Assembly (NCBI RefSeq): GCF_015245355.1
Contig: NZ_CP063311.1
Span: 1,883,217 to 1,947,216, forward strand
DNA from: Anabaenopsis elenkinii CCIBt3563
Lineage (GTDB): Bacteria > Cyanobacteriota > Cyanobacteriia > Cyanobacteriales > Nostocaceae
Length of the DNA: 64,000 bases
Direction of reading: 5' to 3'
Shown: piece after piece, positions 8,704 through 18,260 of the stretch
How positions within the stretch are numbered: the first letter of the stretch is position 1
How the letters are laid out: every line of letters starts with the position of its first letter
Notes under the pieces: generated by a model
Told to the model about the DNA's origin: nothing
Database searches by the model: none
Seen by the model: the letters and a program-made list of their open reading frames with translations, nothing else
Program-made: the position numbers and the translations under genes

Positions 8704-10254
8704 GTGATTGAGGCTGAAGTTCATTTGTCACTACATAACTTCCTGCGATCGCAGTCGGGGTTTCCTTCCTGGCCCCATCATTTAACGATGGCCAGGTTGG
8801 TAGCACGGGCTTTGCGCCTAGGACGTAGTGCCTTAATTCAAGTTGGGGCGGTTTCTGGCTATCAAGGTCGGTATCGCACTAGTTTTGTAGCGTCGGCTTT
8901 GATGTGGCATGGTCCGGTAATTATTGTCGCCCCGGAAGCAGTACAGCAACGTTTACTGCAAGTGGAAATTCCCCGTCTCCAGCCGTGGCTACCAGCTAAT
9001 AAACCGATTAGGACAGGTGAAGTTTGGCCGGGATCTGATTTTCAAGGACTACTATTGACATCTCCCCAGGCTTGGTTAAAAGGGCAGTTCGCATCTGGTG
9101 ATAGTTTTCCTCCTGGGATTCCTACAATTATTGATGGGGTGGATGATTTAGAAGATTGGGTACGTGTTCAGCTAACCCGAAATATTACACCCCATGATTG
9201 GGATCAACTGATGCTAGCTTGTCCTGACAAAGCGGACATGATTCGCTCGGCACGGGCGCAACTAACTCGCGGTCTGTTCCAGCACCCAGTTAATCCCTAT
9301 GAGTGCTATCTTATTTCTCCCTTAGAACAAAAAATATTATGTGATTTATATGAGCAAATAAGCTATGTAAAAACACTAACAAAGCCATGGCAATATTTTG
9401 GGCCACAATTTTATAACAGAGAAGAAAATATGCCATTATCTTCTCTTTTATGGGCAACAATTGAGCGTCGCCAAGGGTGGTTTTCTTTACACTCTGCTCC
9501 CATCGAATTAGGAAAAAGTCTCGCGCCTATTTGGCTCAGACAGCCAGTGGTCTTAGTAGGTAGCGCTTTAGAACCGGAAACTGAAGCGCCTTTGTTTCGT
9601 GAGCGTTTGGGTTTGAATGAAGTAACTTGCTTGAAGTTCTCCAATGAGACTCAAGGGACAGCAATTCAATTGTATGTACCCCATAAATTGCCTCTACCTA
9701 ACACCCCAGAGTTTCAAGCAGCATTTATTCACAAGGTGCGGACACTGGTTTGTCTGAGTGCGACAGCGCCTGGTTTGACGGTCGTATTGGTGGGAGATGT
9801 GCCACTCAAGGCTCAAGTAGGTGCTATTCTGGCCTCAGAATTTGGTTCACGGGTTCAGGTGGAAAAAACTTGTTTGGATGATAATGGGATTTTAATTAGT
9901 GGTTGGGAATTTTGGCGATCGCATCAGTCGGTTTTACCGGCGCCCCATCTGTTAATTATTGCTACTTTACCGTTACCATCTTTAGAGAGCCCCCTTGTAG
10001 CTGGTAGGGTTGCTTACTACAAGCGATCTCATCAGGATTGGTTTCGTTTATTCTTATTACCAGCTGCTTTGAATGAATTACAACGGGCGATCGCACCAGT
10101 CAGAGAAAGTCAAGGTATTGTAGCTTTACTTGACAGTCGTGTAGTTAACCGCAGTTATGGGGCACAAGTGCTGGCCGTCCTTAGTCCTCTAGCACGTATT
10201 AACTATCTTGATCCCAGTATGTTTTCTCATCGTCATGAAGAGAATTCTGGCTAG
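8704..10254 (+). CDS. DinG/XPD-like helicase homologue with degenerate ATPase motifs
   Basis: Full length and uninterrupted (516 residues, GTG start). The architecture echoes DinG/Rad3-type helicases: GPVIIVAPEAVQQRLL (70-85) resembles motif Ia, IIDGVDDLEDWVRVQL (142-157) sits where the DEAH box should be, and a C-terminal region (last about 60 residues) resembles helicase_C_2 (FLLPAALNELQ then GIVALLDSRVVNRSYG). The key residues are altered. The Walker A region is AVSGYQGRYRTS with no GK[ST], DEAH reads DGVD, and motif VI (QxxGRxxR) reads QRAIAPVR. ATP hydrolysis by the usual mechanism is therefore doubtful. It may be a structural or DNA-binding relic kept by selection. The homology call is mine from motif order and needs a profile search. 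Confidence 0.65.
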   Translation: MIEAEVHLSLHNFLRSQSGFPSWPHHLTMARLVARALRLGRSALIQVGAVSGYQGRYRTSFVASALMWHGPVIIVAPEAVQQRLLQVEIPRLQPWLPANKPIRTGEVWPGSDFQGLLLTSPQAWLKGQFASGDSFPPGIPTIIDGVDDLEDWVRVQLTRNITPHDWDQLMLACPDKADMIRSARAQLTRGLFQHPVNPYECYLISPLEQKILCDLYEQISYVKTLTKPWQYFGPQFYNREENMPLSSLLWATIERRQGWFSLHSAPIELGKSLAPIWLRQPVVLVGSALEPETEAPLFRERLGLNEVTCLKFSNETQGTAIQLYVPHKLPLPNTPEFQAAFIHKVRTLVCLSATAPGLTVVLVGDVPLKAQVGAILASEFGSRVQVEKTCLDDNGILISGWEFWRSHQSVLPAPHLLIIATLPLPSLESPLVAGRVAYYKRSHQDWFRLFLLPAALNELQRAIAPVRESQGIVALLDSRVVNRSYGAQVLAVLSPLARINYLDPSMFSHRHEENSG

Positions 10255-10357
10255 TTGAGTATTGACTTTTATCAATTACCGTCCCATCAGTTCATAGCAA
10301 GCGCTATCATCAGCTGTGGTGCAAGCATCTTAAAACCTCATTCAAGAATTGCTGATT

Positions 10358-10573
10358 ATGGGTGAAGCAAAGCGTCGTAAAACTACACTGGGAGACAACT
10401 ACGGTCAAGAAGCTCGAATCTTACCCTGGGTTCCCATCACCAAAACCCAATCTGAACAGTTTATGAAGTGGACTACTCGCGGAACCTGGTTCTGTATTGG
10501 TGTTATGGTAGTGGCTTGGATAACGATCCGTTTTATCGGTCCGGCTTTCGGTTGGTGGCAAGTTGTCGATTAA
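10358..10573 (+). CDS. DUF2839 family small membrane protein
   Basis: A 71-residue protein beginning MGEAKRRKTTLGDNYG, the hallmark start of this cyanobacterial family. It has one membrane span near the C-terminus (TWFCIGVMVVAWITIRFIGPAFGWW). The ATG at 10358 is preferred over an upstream in-frame TTG at 10349, because the family begins MGEAKRR. Function is unknown. Confidence 0.85.
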   Translation: MGEAKRRKTTLGDNYGQEARILPWVPITKTQSEQFMKWTTRGTWFCIGVMVVAWITIRFIGPAFGWWQVVD

Positions 10574-10581
10574 AATATCCA

Positions 10582-10611
10582 CCGCTATACTTAGTTTATC
10601 AGGTATAGCGG
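10582..10611 (+). terminator. Hairpin after the DUF2839 gene
   Basis: CCGCTATAC (10582-10590) pairs exactly with GTATAGCGG (10603-10611) just after the stop at 10573. It lacks a T-run, so it may be a weak terminator or an RNA 3' end stabiliser. Confidence 0.45.
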
Positions 10612-11383
10612 CAATTCCAAGATTAAGTGATTCCCAAATTATACTTGTTAGCCAATATTGACGGTAATACCTCAAAAATTTCAAAATATTGACAAAATGG
10701 CAGCATAGCTATGCTGTTTTCAGTTATTCTCAGTCATAAGCCATAGGTATTTGGGATACGTATTTGGTAGCATGGTTGAGTTAATTAAAGAACGATTCAG
10801 CAATACTCCCATATAGCCTAAGTAAGCCTTAATCTCCTAGGTAAGTAGTTCAGGTGAGTATTAGATTTAAGTGGACAGCCCTAAAGATTCTCGAGCCAAA
10901 ATACCCAACCAGTTTCAAGTCTTGTTATGAGAGAGTCTTGGAAATATACAGCAGATGCGGTTATAGATAGCTAATATATTGAAGTTGAAACTCTTAGGGC
11001 TTGACCATCCTGCTCACCTGAGTGTCTCTCAACCAAATAAAATTGCTGTATGTCCTGGTAAATGACCACTGTAAATCTTATGCTGTTGACTTATACCAAA
11101 TTCGGGTTACTCTGAAAACGGAATCGTTTCAGCTAGGCATTTAGTCGGACATACATAACTGACGAGGTGAAGTTCATGAAATACGTCCGAGCAGTCAATC
11201 CTCAAAATTGAATAGTTTGATACCGTAATGTGTAGATTTATTGACTACCCTAAGCAAGGTAATTAGTTAATGATTTTACAAGACTTTGGTAAATGTAATG
11301 TTTAGTTTACAATACCAGTGGATGCAAAAAGCTAAAGAAAATATAAAGACGACTAAAATCACTGTGGTGTCTGGAGGAAAAAA
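10612..11383. other. Intergenic region with palindromes and a MITE-like segment
   Basis: No gene is seen. Contents: a perfect 16-bp palindrome CAGCATAGCTATGCTG at 10701-10716 followed by TTTT; a MITE-like unit at 10850-11021 (separate entry); and a short hairpin CTGAAAACG/CGTTTCAG near 11112-11131. The last 100 bases should contain the promoter of the DUF1815 gene. A GGAGG at 11372-11376 serves its GTG start. Confidence 0.55.
10850..11021. repeat. MITE-like unit with inverted ends
   Basis: The ends TCAGGTGAG (10850-10858) and CTCACCTGA (11013-11021) are exact inverted repeats. A second inverted pair, GCCCTAA (10878-10884) and TTAGGGC (10994-11000), lies inside. The right part (10984-11020) resembles the sequence at 49178-49213. 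It carries no reading frame. Confidence 0.5.
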
Positions 11384-11725
11384 GTGTTTCTGAGATTAGC
11401 GCATCAACACCAACAATTCGTTCAAGACTTGGTAATGAATCTACAAGCCTTGGCAATTGTACTAGAACGACGTGGATACCCAGCGTCATGTTATACGTGT
11501 GGAGACCAGATGAATAGTGCTTCATTTATGGTCAGTTTAGGCGACAATCACTTGATTCGATTCTTAGTATCCGATTACGGGATTACTTGGACTGAAATGC
11601 GGGATGATCGGGAATTAATGAAATTAGAGGGTGCAGAAGCCATTAATCAGTTACAAGAACTCGCTAATCTTGTCAAGGAATCTACACCAAAGAGTTTTGG
11701 TAATAGAACCCTCGCTAAAAAGTGA
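11384..11725 (+). CDS. DUF1815 family protein
   Basis: A 113-residue soluble protein of a cyanobacterium-specific family. Recognisable segments are FLRLAHQHQQFVQDLVMNLQ, LERRGYPASCYTCG and VSDYGITWTEMRDDRELMKL. It starts at GTG 11384, with GGAGG at 11372-11376 fixing the start. Two Cys lie close together (CYTC), which could be redox or metal related, but no function is known. Confidence 0.85.
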   Translation: MFLRLAHQHQQFVQDLVMNLQALAIVLERRGYPASCYTCGDQMNSASFMVSLGDNHLIRFLVSDYGITWTEMRDDRELMKLEGAEAINQLQELANLVKESTPKSFGNRTLAKK

Positions 11726-11826
11726 TAGGCTTGACCATGTCAATAGTCAAATACCTGTTCTCATTAAGGGTTGTACAGTGTAAACACAAGTGAAAAACCT
11801 GAACTACGTTTATTTTCATTTGCTAG

Positions 11827-11857
11827 AGTGCGTTATGGACTATCCCCCTAACGCACT
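11827..11857. repeat. AGTGCGTTA hairpin repeat
   Basis: AGTGCGTTA (11827-11835) pairs exactly with TAACGCACT (11849-11857). It lies between the DUF1815 and thioesterase genes. It may act as a terminator for the former; the sequence type resembles dispersed palindromes common in cyanobacterial genomes. Confidence 0.5.
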
Positions 11858-11943
11858 GACCAACATTGGTGTTTACATAGCAGGCGGTTCCGGTAGAAAA
11901 TTCTGTCAGATGGCTAACATTCATACTGTTAACAAACTGAAAA

Positions 11944-12441
11944 ATGTCTGAAAAAGAAGTAATCCCAAAGCAATTACCACCAAATACTACCATTGATATA
12001 CCATCTAACCGGGAATTTGAAAGTTGGTTTGAATATCCGGTGAGAGTGCAACCCCATCATACTGACTATGGGGGTGTGGTTTGGCATGGAAGTTATTTAA
12101 CTTGGATGGAAGAAGCAAGGGTAGAATGTTTGCGCTCTATCGGTATTGATTTTGCTGATTTAGTCGCTTTAGGCTGCGATTTACCGGTGGTGGAACTTTC
12201 AGTACGCTATCATCGTGCAATTCAGTTAGGAATGACTGTAATTGTCAAAACACGTATTGCTGAAGTAACCGGTGTGCGCATGAACTGGGATTATGGCATT
12301 GTCTCCACAGATGGACAGGAGTTATACACTACAGCTAAGGTAACATTAGTAGGACTGGATCGGGAAAGAGGTAAGATCATGCGTCAGCTACCTGCAAGTA
12401 TTAAGGATGCGTTAGCGAAGCTTCCTAGGTTACAAAAATAA
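11944..12441 (+). CDS. Hotdog-fold acyl-CoA thioesterase (4HBT/YbgC-like)
   Basis: Hydrolyses an acyl-CoA or aryl-CoA thioester. The core is VRVQPHHTDYGGVVWHGSYLTWMEEARVE, where HTDYGGVVWH carries the catalytic Asp of 4HBT enzymes, followed by the conserved helix. Its 165 residues include a roughly 30-residue N-terminal extension. Substrate is not decided; a role in menaquinone/phylloquinone-type or fatty acyl-CoA turnover is only a possibility. It stands alone between small conserved genes. Confidence 0.85.
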   Translation: MSEKEVIPKQLPPNTTIDIPSNREFESWFEYPVRVQPHHTDYGGVVWHGSYLTWMEEARVECLRSIGIDFADLVALGCDLPVVELSVRYHRAIQLGMTVIVKTRIAEVTGVRMNWDYGIVSTDGQELYTTAKVTLVGLDRERGKIMRQLPASIKDALAKLPRLQK

Positions 12442-12478
12442 TCGAGGATACAGATAGGTGGCTAATAGGTGACACTAT

Positions 12479-12667
12479 CTACTGCTGGGGTGAAATTGTT
12501 TGAGTAATTTGCCTAATCTGTTGCCAAATATCCTCAGGTGTGATACCGAAGCCGACATTTAATAAAATGAGGATAGCTGCAATTGTTAATGCGTTCTTCA
12601 AAGTAGTTTTGAGAACTTTTAACAAGATAACAAAGACTATCCAAGCAAGAATTAGGGTGGGAATCAT
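12479..12667 (-). CDS. Small hydrophobic conserved protein
   Basis: A 62-residue protein with two closely spaced hydrophobic stretches (LILAWIVFVILLKVL and ALTIAAILILLNVGF), then a polar tail PEDIWQQIRQITQTI. It looks like a small inner-membrane or thylakoid protein. No named function is recognised. It converges with the thioesterase, 37 bp away. Confidence 0.6.
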   Translation of the reverse strand: MIPTLILAWIVFVILLKVLKTTLKNALTIAAILILLNVGFGITPEDIWQQIRQITQTISPQQ

Positions 12668-13039
12668 AAATTTTAATTCCTGAATATGTCGTATTTTTAA
12701 TGGTTAGAGTGAATATTAGTGAATATTGATGTATGTGTTTAATATGATTTTCCTTTAAAGATACACAACACAGTAAGACTGAAAATACTGATATATTTTG
12801 GTAGCAGAATTGGCAAATAACTCAAAGCTGATAGAAAATACTCTTGTACAAGTTGTCCGTCGCTTAATAATATCCTTGGTCTTATGTTTTTCTCTTAATT
12901 CTTATCTGGGGACTCTACCCTATATCTTCCATATTCTTGTGATAAATCCGTGATATTTGAATCAAGATTAGTAATTTTTAAGAATTCACGCTTAAGTATA
13001 TCTAAATTTTATGACTCATCCACAATGATTTATAAAGCC
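12668..13039. other. AT-rich intergenic stretch
   Basis: No reading frame of interest. It lies downstream of the dxr terminator hairpin and upstream of the 62-residue minus-strand gene, whose promoter it must contain. I see no repeat or RNA gene in it. Confidence 0.5.
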
Positions 13040-13074
13040 AGTGAGGAGGGTTATCTTCGCTAACCCTCCTCACT
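13040..13074 (-). terminator. Strong hairpin after dxr
   Basis: AGTGAGGAGGGTTA (13040-13053) and TAACCCTCCTCACT (13061-13074) form a perfect 14-bp stem with a 7-nt loop, 14 bp past the dxr stop. On the minus strand it is followed by GGCTTTATAAATC rather than a clean T-run, but position and strength fit a terminator. Confidence 0.7.
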
Positions 13075-13087
13075 AGATATTTTGATA

Positions 13088-14296
13088 CTATGGAGTTGTA
13101 GAGTACAGGGGAATTACCTTGGTAGGAGATTTTAACTTGTGAGCTAATGTTATAACCTCTTGCCTAGCCCATTTATCTGCTGCCAAAATGTCATCTAAAG
13201 AGGGATTGCTAGAGTTATGATTTTGATGGCGATCGCAGACTGATTCGATACATCGGGGAATATCTAAAAATTGAATTTTCTCATCTAAAAATAAAGCCAC
13301 AACCTGCTCATTGGCAGCATTTAATACAGCGGGCATGGAACCCCCAGCTTTACCAGCAGCATAAGCCAACTGCATACAAGGATACTTCTGGTGGTCTGGT
13401 TCACGGAAAGTCAAATTACCAGCCTTAACCAGATCTAGCCTTTCCCAGTCCGTGTAGATGCGCTCAGGCCAAGACAAAGCATAAAGTAAAGGTAACCGCA
13501 TATCCGGCCAACCCAGTTGAGCCAAAACCGATGTATCTTGTAACTCAATAAGTGAGTGAATAATACTTTGGGGATGAATGACAATATCAATATGTTGATA
13601 ATCTAAGCCAAAAAGGAAATGAGCCTCAATTACCTCTAATCCCTTATTCATTAAAGTAGCCGAGTCTACGGTAATTTTCCGCCCCATAGACCAGTTAGGA
13701 TGCTTGAGAGCATCAGCAACGGTTACCTCTGCTAACTTGGCTACATCCCAATCACGGAAAGCACCACCGGAAGCAGTGAGTAAAATTCGCCGTAAGCCAT
13801 TCTTGGGGACACCTTGGAGACACTGAAAGATTGCGGAATGCTCAGAGTCAGCAGGTAAGAGTTTGACCCCGTGTTTTTCTACCAGAGGTAAAACCACCGG
13901 AGCGCCTGCGATTAAAGTTTCTTTATTTGCTAAAGCAATATCTTTACCAGCTTCAATAGCAGCGATAGTCGGTAATAAACCAGCACAACCCACAATACCC
14001 GTAACCACGGTTTCCGCATCACCATAACGGGCTACTTCGATGACTCCAGAAGTACCAGCGAGTAAAATAGGTTGGGGATCAAGGTCTTTGATGGCTGCTT
14101 GCAGTTCTGGTAATTTCTCCTGGGCAGAAATTGCCGCTATACTGGGTCGAAACTGGCGAATTTGAGCCGCTAACATCTCTACATTATTACCAGCAGCCAA
14201 TCCCACGATCCGAAATTGGTCTGGATACTGAGTGACGATATCTAAAGTTTGAGTACCGATGGAGCCGGTAGAACCCAGAAGGGTAATAGCCTTCAT
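13088..14296 (-). CDS. dxr: 1-deoxy-D-xylulose-5-phosphate reductoisomerase
   Basis: Second step of the MEP isoprenoid pathway: NADPH-dependent conversion of DXP to methylerythritol phosphate. The N-terminal Rossmann motif is [16 protein letters not shown]. Other family blocks are [70 protein letters not shown] (metal and substrate binding) and the C-terminal helical domain with [11 protein letters not shown]. The 402-residue length is normal. It supplies precursors for carotenoids, phytol and quinones. Confidence 0.97.
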   Translation of the reverse strand: MKAITLLGSTGSIGTQTLDIVTQYPDQFRIVGLAAGNNVEMLAAQIRQFRPSIAAISAQEKLPELQAAIKDLDPQPILLAGTSGVIEVARYGDAETVVTGIVGCAGLLPTIAAIEAGKDIALANKETLIAGAPVVLPLVEKHGVKLLPADSEHSAIFQCLQGVPKNGLRRILLTASGGAFRDWDVAKLAEVTVADALKHPNWSMGRKITVDSATLMNKGLEVIEAHFLFGLDYQHIDIVIHPQSIIHSLIELQDTSVLAQLGWPDMRLPLLYALSWPERIYTDWERLDLVKAGNLTFREPDHQKYPCMQLAYAAGKAGGSMPAVLNAANEQVVALFLDEKIQFLDIPRCIESVCDRHQNHNSSNPSLDDILAADKWARQEVITLAHKLKSPTKVIPLYSTTP

Positions 14297-14473
14297 AATT
14301 GCTTAAGAATTTACAGACAACTTCTAGTTTGACACTCTCCTGTACCAGATTGTCGGCAATTTTAGTTTTTCTCGTTTATACCTGAGAGATTTAAACCCCA
14401 ATTTTGAGATAATATTTGGGACTATAGTTTAGGTAGTCTGAAGCATTAATTAGCGGAAAACAGGCAGTTAATC

Positions 14474-15931
14474 ATGAGTAAAAATAGTTGGTTGGGACTA
14501 GGGAAACAAAGCCTAATTTCACCTGGTGCTATTGGTTGGATGATTGGGGTGGGTACTTTAGTTTTATTTGCAGCTAGCAGTTTAAGACACTTTTTATTTC
14601 AATCAACTGCCCTGGATCTAGCTGTCTTTGATCAATGGATATATTTAACAAGTCAAGGATTACCGCCCATTTCATCTTTCTTTGGTTTTCACATGATTGG
14701 AGATCATGCTGCTTTTATTCTATATTTGATCGCCCTGGCATATCGAATTTATCCTAATGTCCATTGGTTGTTTGCAATTCAAGCCTTCGCTTTAGCAATA
14801 GGGTGCTTACCTATATACACCTTGAGTTTGCAAACTGGTTTATCCGTCAATTATGCGAGAGCAATAGCTGTTTCTTATTTGCTTTATCCTGCCTTATTCA
14901 ATATCAACTTTTTTACTGACTTTCGCCCAGAAGCAATTGCAGTTCCAGCAATACTATGGGCAATGTGGGCTGGAATTGCAGGCAAAACTAGACAGTTAAT
15001 TATAGCTATTACTTTAGTTTTGATATGCAAGGATACTTTAAGTTTAACTGTGGTTGCTTTCGGCATATGGCTATGGTTGAGCCAGCATCGACGTATTTAT
15101 GGAATTGGTTGTATTGTAGCGGGTATAGTTTGGTATTTACTGACAATTGGTTATCTTGTTCCTTGGCTGAGGGGTGGTGAAGCAGGTGGGGTCGTATTTT
15201 ATAATTCTCTTGGTAATTCTCCTAGAGAAATTATCTGGAATATTATTAGTAATCCTGGGTTAATTTTAGGCAGGTTTTTCTTACCTGATACATTGTTTTA
15301 TTATTTCCTACTTATACTACCAGTAATTATTGGAGTACATTGGCGAAAATCAATGGCATTGTTACCTGCATTGCCAATGTTACTTCTCAATATTATCTCT
15401 GACTATTCGGCGCAACGAGATTTAGTTCATCATTATTCTCTGCTAATTTTTCCATTTATTATTGTCTGGATGTTGGATTCAATCAGACAGTACCAAAAGG
15501 AAAGAAGAAGACGTTGGTTACAGCCTTCCATTTTAATAACTTGGGCTATTATTGTATTTTTGCTATTAGGCAAGTATGATTTCTTTATCACCAGGTATTT
15601 ATCAAATATACCAAATCTCGAATTTCTTCATACTGCCGTTAGCTTAGTACCAAATCAATCCAGTGTTATCACCACCTCAACCATAGCTCCCCATTTGAGC
15701 CATCGACAAAATATTAAACTCATTAATATGAATTTGAATGCTGTACAAATTAGTGATCAAGGATTTGATTATGTCCTCTTAGATTTAAATATGAGCAGAA
15801 AGAAAAATGCTGAATTTAACCAAAATTTAATCAATGAAATGAAAACTAGCCAAGTATTGAACCTAGTATATCAGAATGGTGATGTTTACCTATTTAGGAA
15901 AAGCTCTGAATGGGTGACAAATTCAGACTAA
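14474..15931 (+). CDS. DUF2079 polytopic membrane protein
   Basis: A 485-residue protein with about ten membrane spans. The family signature is near the N-terminus: LRHFLFQSTALDLAVFDQWIY, an Asp-rich first loop resembling the GT-C glycosyltransferase loop. FGFHMIGDHAAFILYLIALAY follows. The C-terminal 110 residues are soluble and presumably extracytoplasmic. It may be a GT-C fold enzyme or transporter; the substrate is unknown. It converges with a GT39 gene, which hints at a cell-surface glycan role. Confidence 0.8.
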   Translation: MSKNSWLGLGKQSLISPGAIGWMIGVGTLVLFAASSLRHFLFQSTALDLAVFDQWIYLTSQGLPPISSFFGFHMIGDHAAFILYLIALAYRIYPNVHWLFAIQAFALAIGCLPIYTLSLQTGLSVNYARAIAVSYLLYPALFNINFFTDFRPEAIAVPAILWAMWAGIAGKTRQLIIAITLVLICKDTLSLTVVAFGIWLWLSQHRRIYGIGCIVAGIVWYLLTIGYLVPWLRGGEAGGVVFYNSLGNSPREIIWNIISNPGLILGRFFLPDTLFYYFLLILPVIIGVHWRKSMALLPALPMLLLNIISDYSAQRDLVHHYSLLIFPFIIVWMLDSIRQYQKERRRRWLQPSILITWAIIVFLLLGKYDFFITRYLSNIPNLEFLHTAVSLVPNQSSVITTSTIAPHLSHRQNIKLINMNLNAVQISDQGFDYVLLDLNMSRKKNAEFNQNLINEMKTSQVLNLVYQNGDVYLFRKSSEWVTNSD

Positions 15932-16148
15932 ACCCTTATCGAATAAGGATTGTCAAAGAGTCAGCCTACAAAAGATGAAAACAAATTGGGAACCTATTCC
16001 AACACAAAATTCAGACTTGTGGGTTTTGATTATTGAGAATACAATCAATAAAGCCAAAAAATGATGTTGACTTTTTCATGGGGTAAACATTCAAAACCCT
16101 TGCTGAGTATTTAATTTAAAGGTTTTTGTCACCCCGTCAGGGAAAAGC

Positions 16149-17699
16149 TTAATTAATTAGTGGTGCAATTAATGTCAATTCTTCAACCTTGCCCATAACT
16201 TGAATCATAGGTAAATTAAGGTGTTCTAAACTAGCATTATCTAATAGTAAATAATATTTTTTTGACCACATTTGTTGTAAAAATTTAACATCTGCGGGAA
16301 TGACTTGACAATCACAGTAAAAATCTAAACTAGGACGACCATAAGCAAAAGAAGTGTAAATTTTAGTTCCTGGTGCAACATGGGAGCGAATTAATGCAGC
16401 TACTGGTTTAACCGGAAAATCTTCGTTTAACTCCCAAATCCAGGATTGCGAACTCATTAATAGTGATAACACTAGATACATACCCGAAAATAAAACAGGA
16501 ATAAAACGGCGATCGCGTTGTTGAATCAACCATGCTGCTAAACTTATACTGATTGCCAAAACTAGACTCATGGCTATTAATGCAGGCTGAGGTTCAGCAA
16601 CAATAAAGTAAATACATCCTCCCACACCTGCTAAAGCAATAATACTCAAATATATTGACCAAGATTTGTTAATTAGATGCTTAAACTGCCAAACTTGGCT
16701 GAGTTTTGCCCCAATTGCCAAAGCTAGGAAAGGATAAACTGGCATAATATACCAAGGTAGTTTGGTTCTCATCACAGAAATACTCAAAAAGTAAACAATT
16801 ATCCCGATGAGAACTAAACGGCCCCAAGAGGTATGATGTTTTTTTATAGCTAGATATAAACCCCCGGGTAAAAATATGAGCCAGGGAAAACCATATTTAA
16901 TTAACTCGATTAAATAGTACCAAGGCGGACCGCTATTACCTTCTACAGATTGAACAACACGGTTAAAGGTTTGTACCTGCAAATTTATTTGCAAGAAATT
17001 ATCCCCATAATATTTCCATTGGGCAAAATACCAAGTTAAAGGTGCAGCTGTTCCCAAAAACATTCCCGTCCAGAAGTAGGGATTTTTCCACAAAGTTAAT
17101 TCTTTCTGAGTAATCAAAAATAAACAAGCGATCAAACCCAATAATAAAACAAGCATCCCTTTTGTCAGAGTAATTAACCCCAGACAAAGACCTGCACCTA
17201 GTGCATATTGCTGATGATGACGTGATTTTAGTAAAAAAAATAACAATAATAAGAAAAAAGTAATACTGGCGCCATCTAGCATAGCGAGTCGTCCATGACG
17301 TACTACGGGCAGCATTGTGAGGTAAACTAAGGCTGAAAACAAAGCTGGTAAATTTTGGTGAAAAACCAAACCTCCTACTAAATAGAGTATAGGTACTCCC
17401 AAGGCAGTTAATAGTGCACTAGGTAAACGTGTTGTCAACTCATTCACCCCTCCCAGGGAGTAAGTCCAAGCAATGAGTATATGGATGAGAGGGGGTTTAT
17501 TATGATATGGTTGATCTCCCAAAACTGGGTAAAGCCAAGCCATGGAACCAACTGGGGCGCGCCAAATTTCACGAGCAACTTGTGCTACAGTACCCTCATC
17601 CCAATCTCGTAAGGGTGAGTTTCCCAAAAATATTAGCCAGAGGATCAGAGATCCCAGAAGTAAGGTGATTAGCCATTTTTTCTCTGCAAATCGGCGCAT
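16149..17699 (-). CDS. GT39/ArnT-like membrane glycosyltransferase
   Basis: A 516-residue polytopic protein. The first extracytoplasmic loop contains LRDWDEGTVAQVAREIW, the Asp-Glu motif that binds the lipid-phosphate sugar donor in GT-C enzymes. It is followed by YHNKPPLIHILIAW, the conserved KPPL segment. About 11 membrane spans follow, then a short soluble C-terminus. It probably transfers a sugar from a polyprenyl-phosphate donor onto a lipid or protein. The acceptor is unknown. Confidence 0.85.
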   Translation of the reverse strand: MRRFAEKKWLITLLLGSLILWLIFLGNSPLRDWDEGTVAQVAREIWRAPVGSMAWLYPVLGDQPYHNKPPLIHILIAWTYSLGGVNELTTRLPSALLTALGVPILYLVGGLVFHQNLPALFSALVYLTMLPVVRHGRLAMLDGASITFFLLLLFFLLKSRHHQQYALGAGLCLGLITLTKGMLVLLLGLIACLFLITQKELTLWKNPYFWTGMFLGTAAPLTWYFAQWKYYGDNFLQINLQVQTFNRVVQSVEGNSGPPWYYLIELIKYGFPWLIFLPGGLYLAIKKHHTSWGRLVLIGIIVYFLSISVMRTKLPWYIMPVYPFLALAIGAKLSQVWQFKHLINKSWSIYLSIIALAGVGGCIYFIVAEPQPALIAMSLVLAISISLAAWLIQQRDRRFIPVLFSGMYLVLSLLMSSQSWIWELNEDFPVKPVAALIRSHVAPGTKIYTSFAYGRPSLDFYCDCQVIPADVKFLQQMWSKKYYLLLDNASLEHLNLPMIQVMGKVEELTLIAPLIN

Positions 17700-18011
17700 G
17701 TGTGAAAATTACAATACAATATTTTTCAGTTTATCTCGCTTTTGGTTCGTGTGCTGAGTGTAACTGAATTTATTTAAGGGGAAGGGTGCAATTAATGTGC
17801 AAATTCACGAGTAACTATGATAAATAAGACCTTAGTTAAACCCTAGTGATAATACTCTAGAAATGCTTAAGTATTAGCATTTATGAAAAAACTGATATCT
17901 TGCTGGCAATTGTTGCCAATAAATCGGCAAAAAGTATAATAATTGACTGCTTTTTGTAAATTATTAATGGGAAAATCTATGCAGTTAATTGTTATTAGGT
18001 TACAAATTGTC

Positions 18012-18260
18012 TTAGAGGATGTTTGATAAGTTTTCAACAGGTAATTTTTATCTTAGGGAACAGGGAACAGGGAACAGGGAACAGGGAATGGGAAGGATTG
18101 GGGAACACGGTATGGCTAACGCCACGCTATCGCTATCGACTTCGCTCACCGACCGCACAAAAAACAATCAAATCCAGTCCCCTCCCCTTACAAGGGGAGG
18201 GTTAGGGAGGGGTCAAATAATATTCGATACACTAATCATGACTTTCCAAACATCCTCTTA
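18012..18260. mobile_element. MITE-like element with GAGGATGTTTG ends
   Basis: GAGGATGTTTG at 18015-18025 is mirrored by CAAACATCCTC at 18247-18257. Extended ends match at 18 of 21 positions. Both ends are flanked by TTA (18012-18014 and 18258-18260), a likely 3-bp target duplication of the TNA type seen with some IS5-family elements. The roughly 250-bp interior holds no transposase but a heptanucleotide array, a copy of the TAGC/TGGCGTAGCCA repeat (18111-18138) and a CCCCTCCC palindrome (about 18179-18215). Confidence 0.6.
18055..18089 (+). repeat. Heptanucleotide tandem repeat, AGGGAAC x5
   Basis: Four exact AGGGAAC units (18055-18082) plus one AGGGAAT (18083-18089). Short tandemly repeated heptamers of this kind are known from heterocystous cyanobacteria. 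It sits inside the MITE-like element. Confidence 0.9.

Noticed and set aside
8546..8806. Minus-strand reading frame of 86 codons
   Set aside because: Overlaps the start of the DinG-like gene, contains repeat-like sequence, and has no recognisable protein features.
18055..18089. Regularly spaced repeats as a possible CRISPR array
   Set aside because: Units are 7 bp with no spacers: a tandem heptamer, not a CRISPR array. No cas genes in the window.
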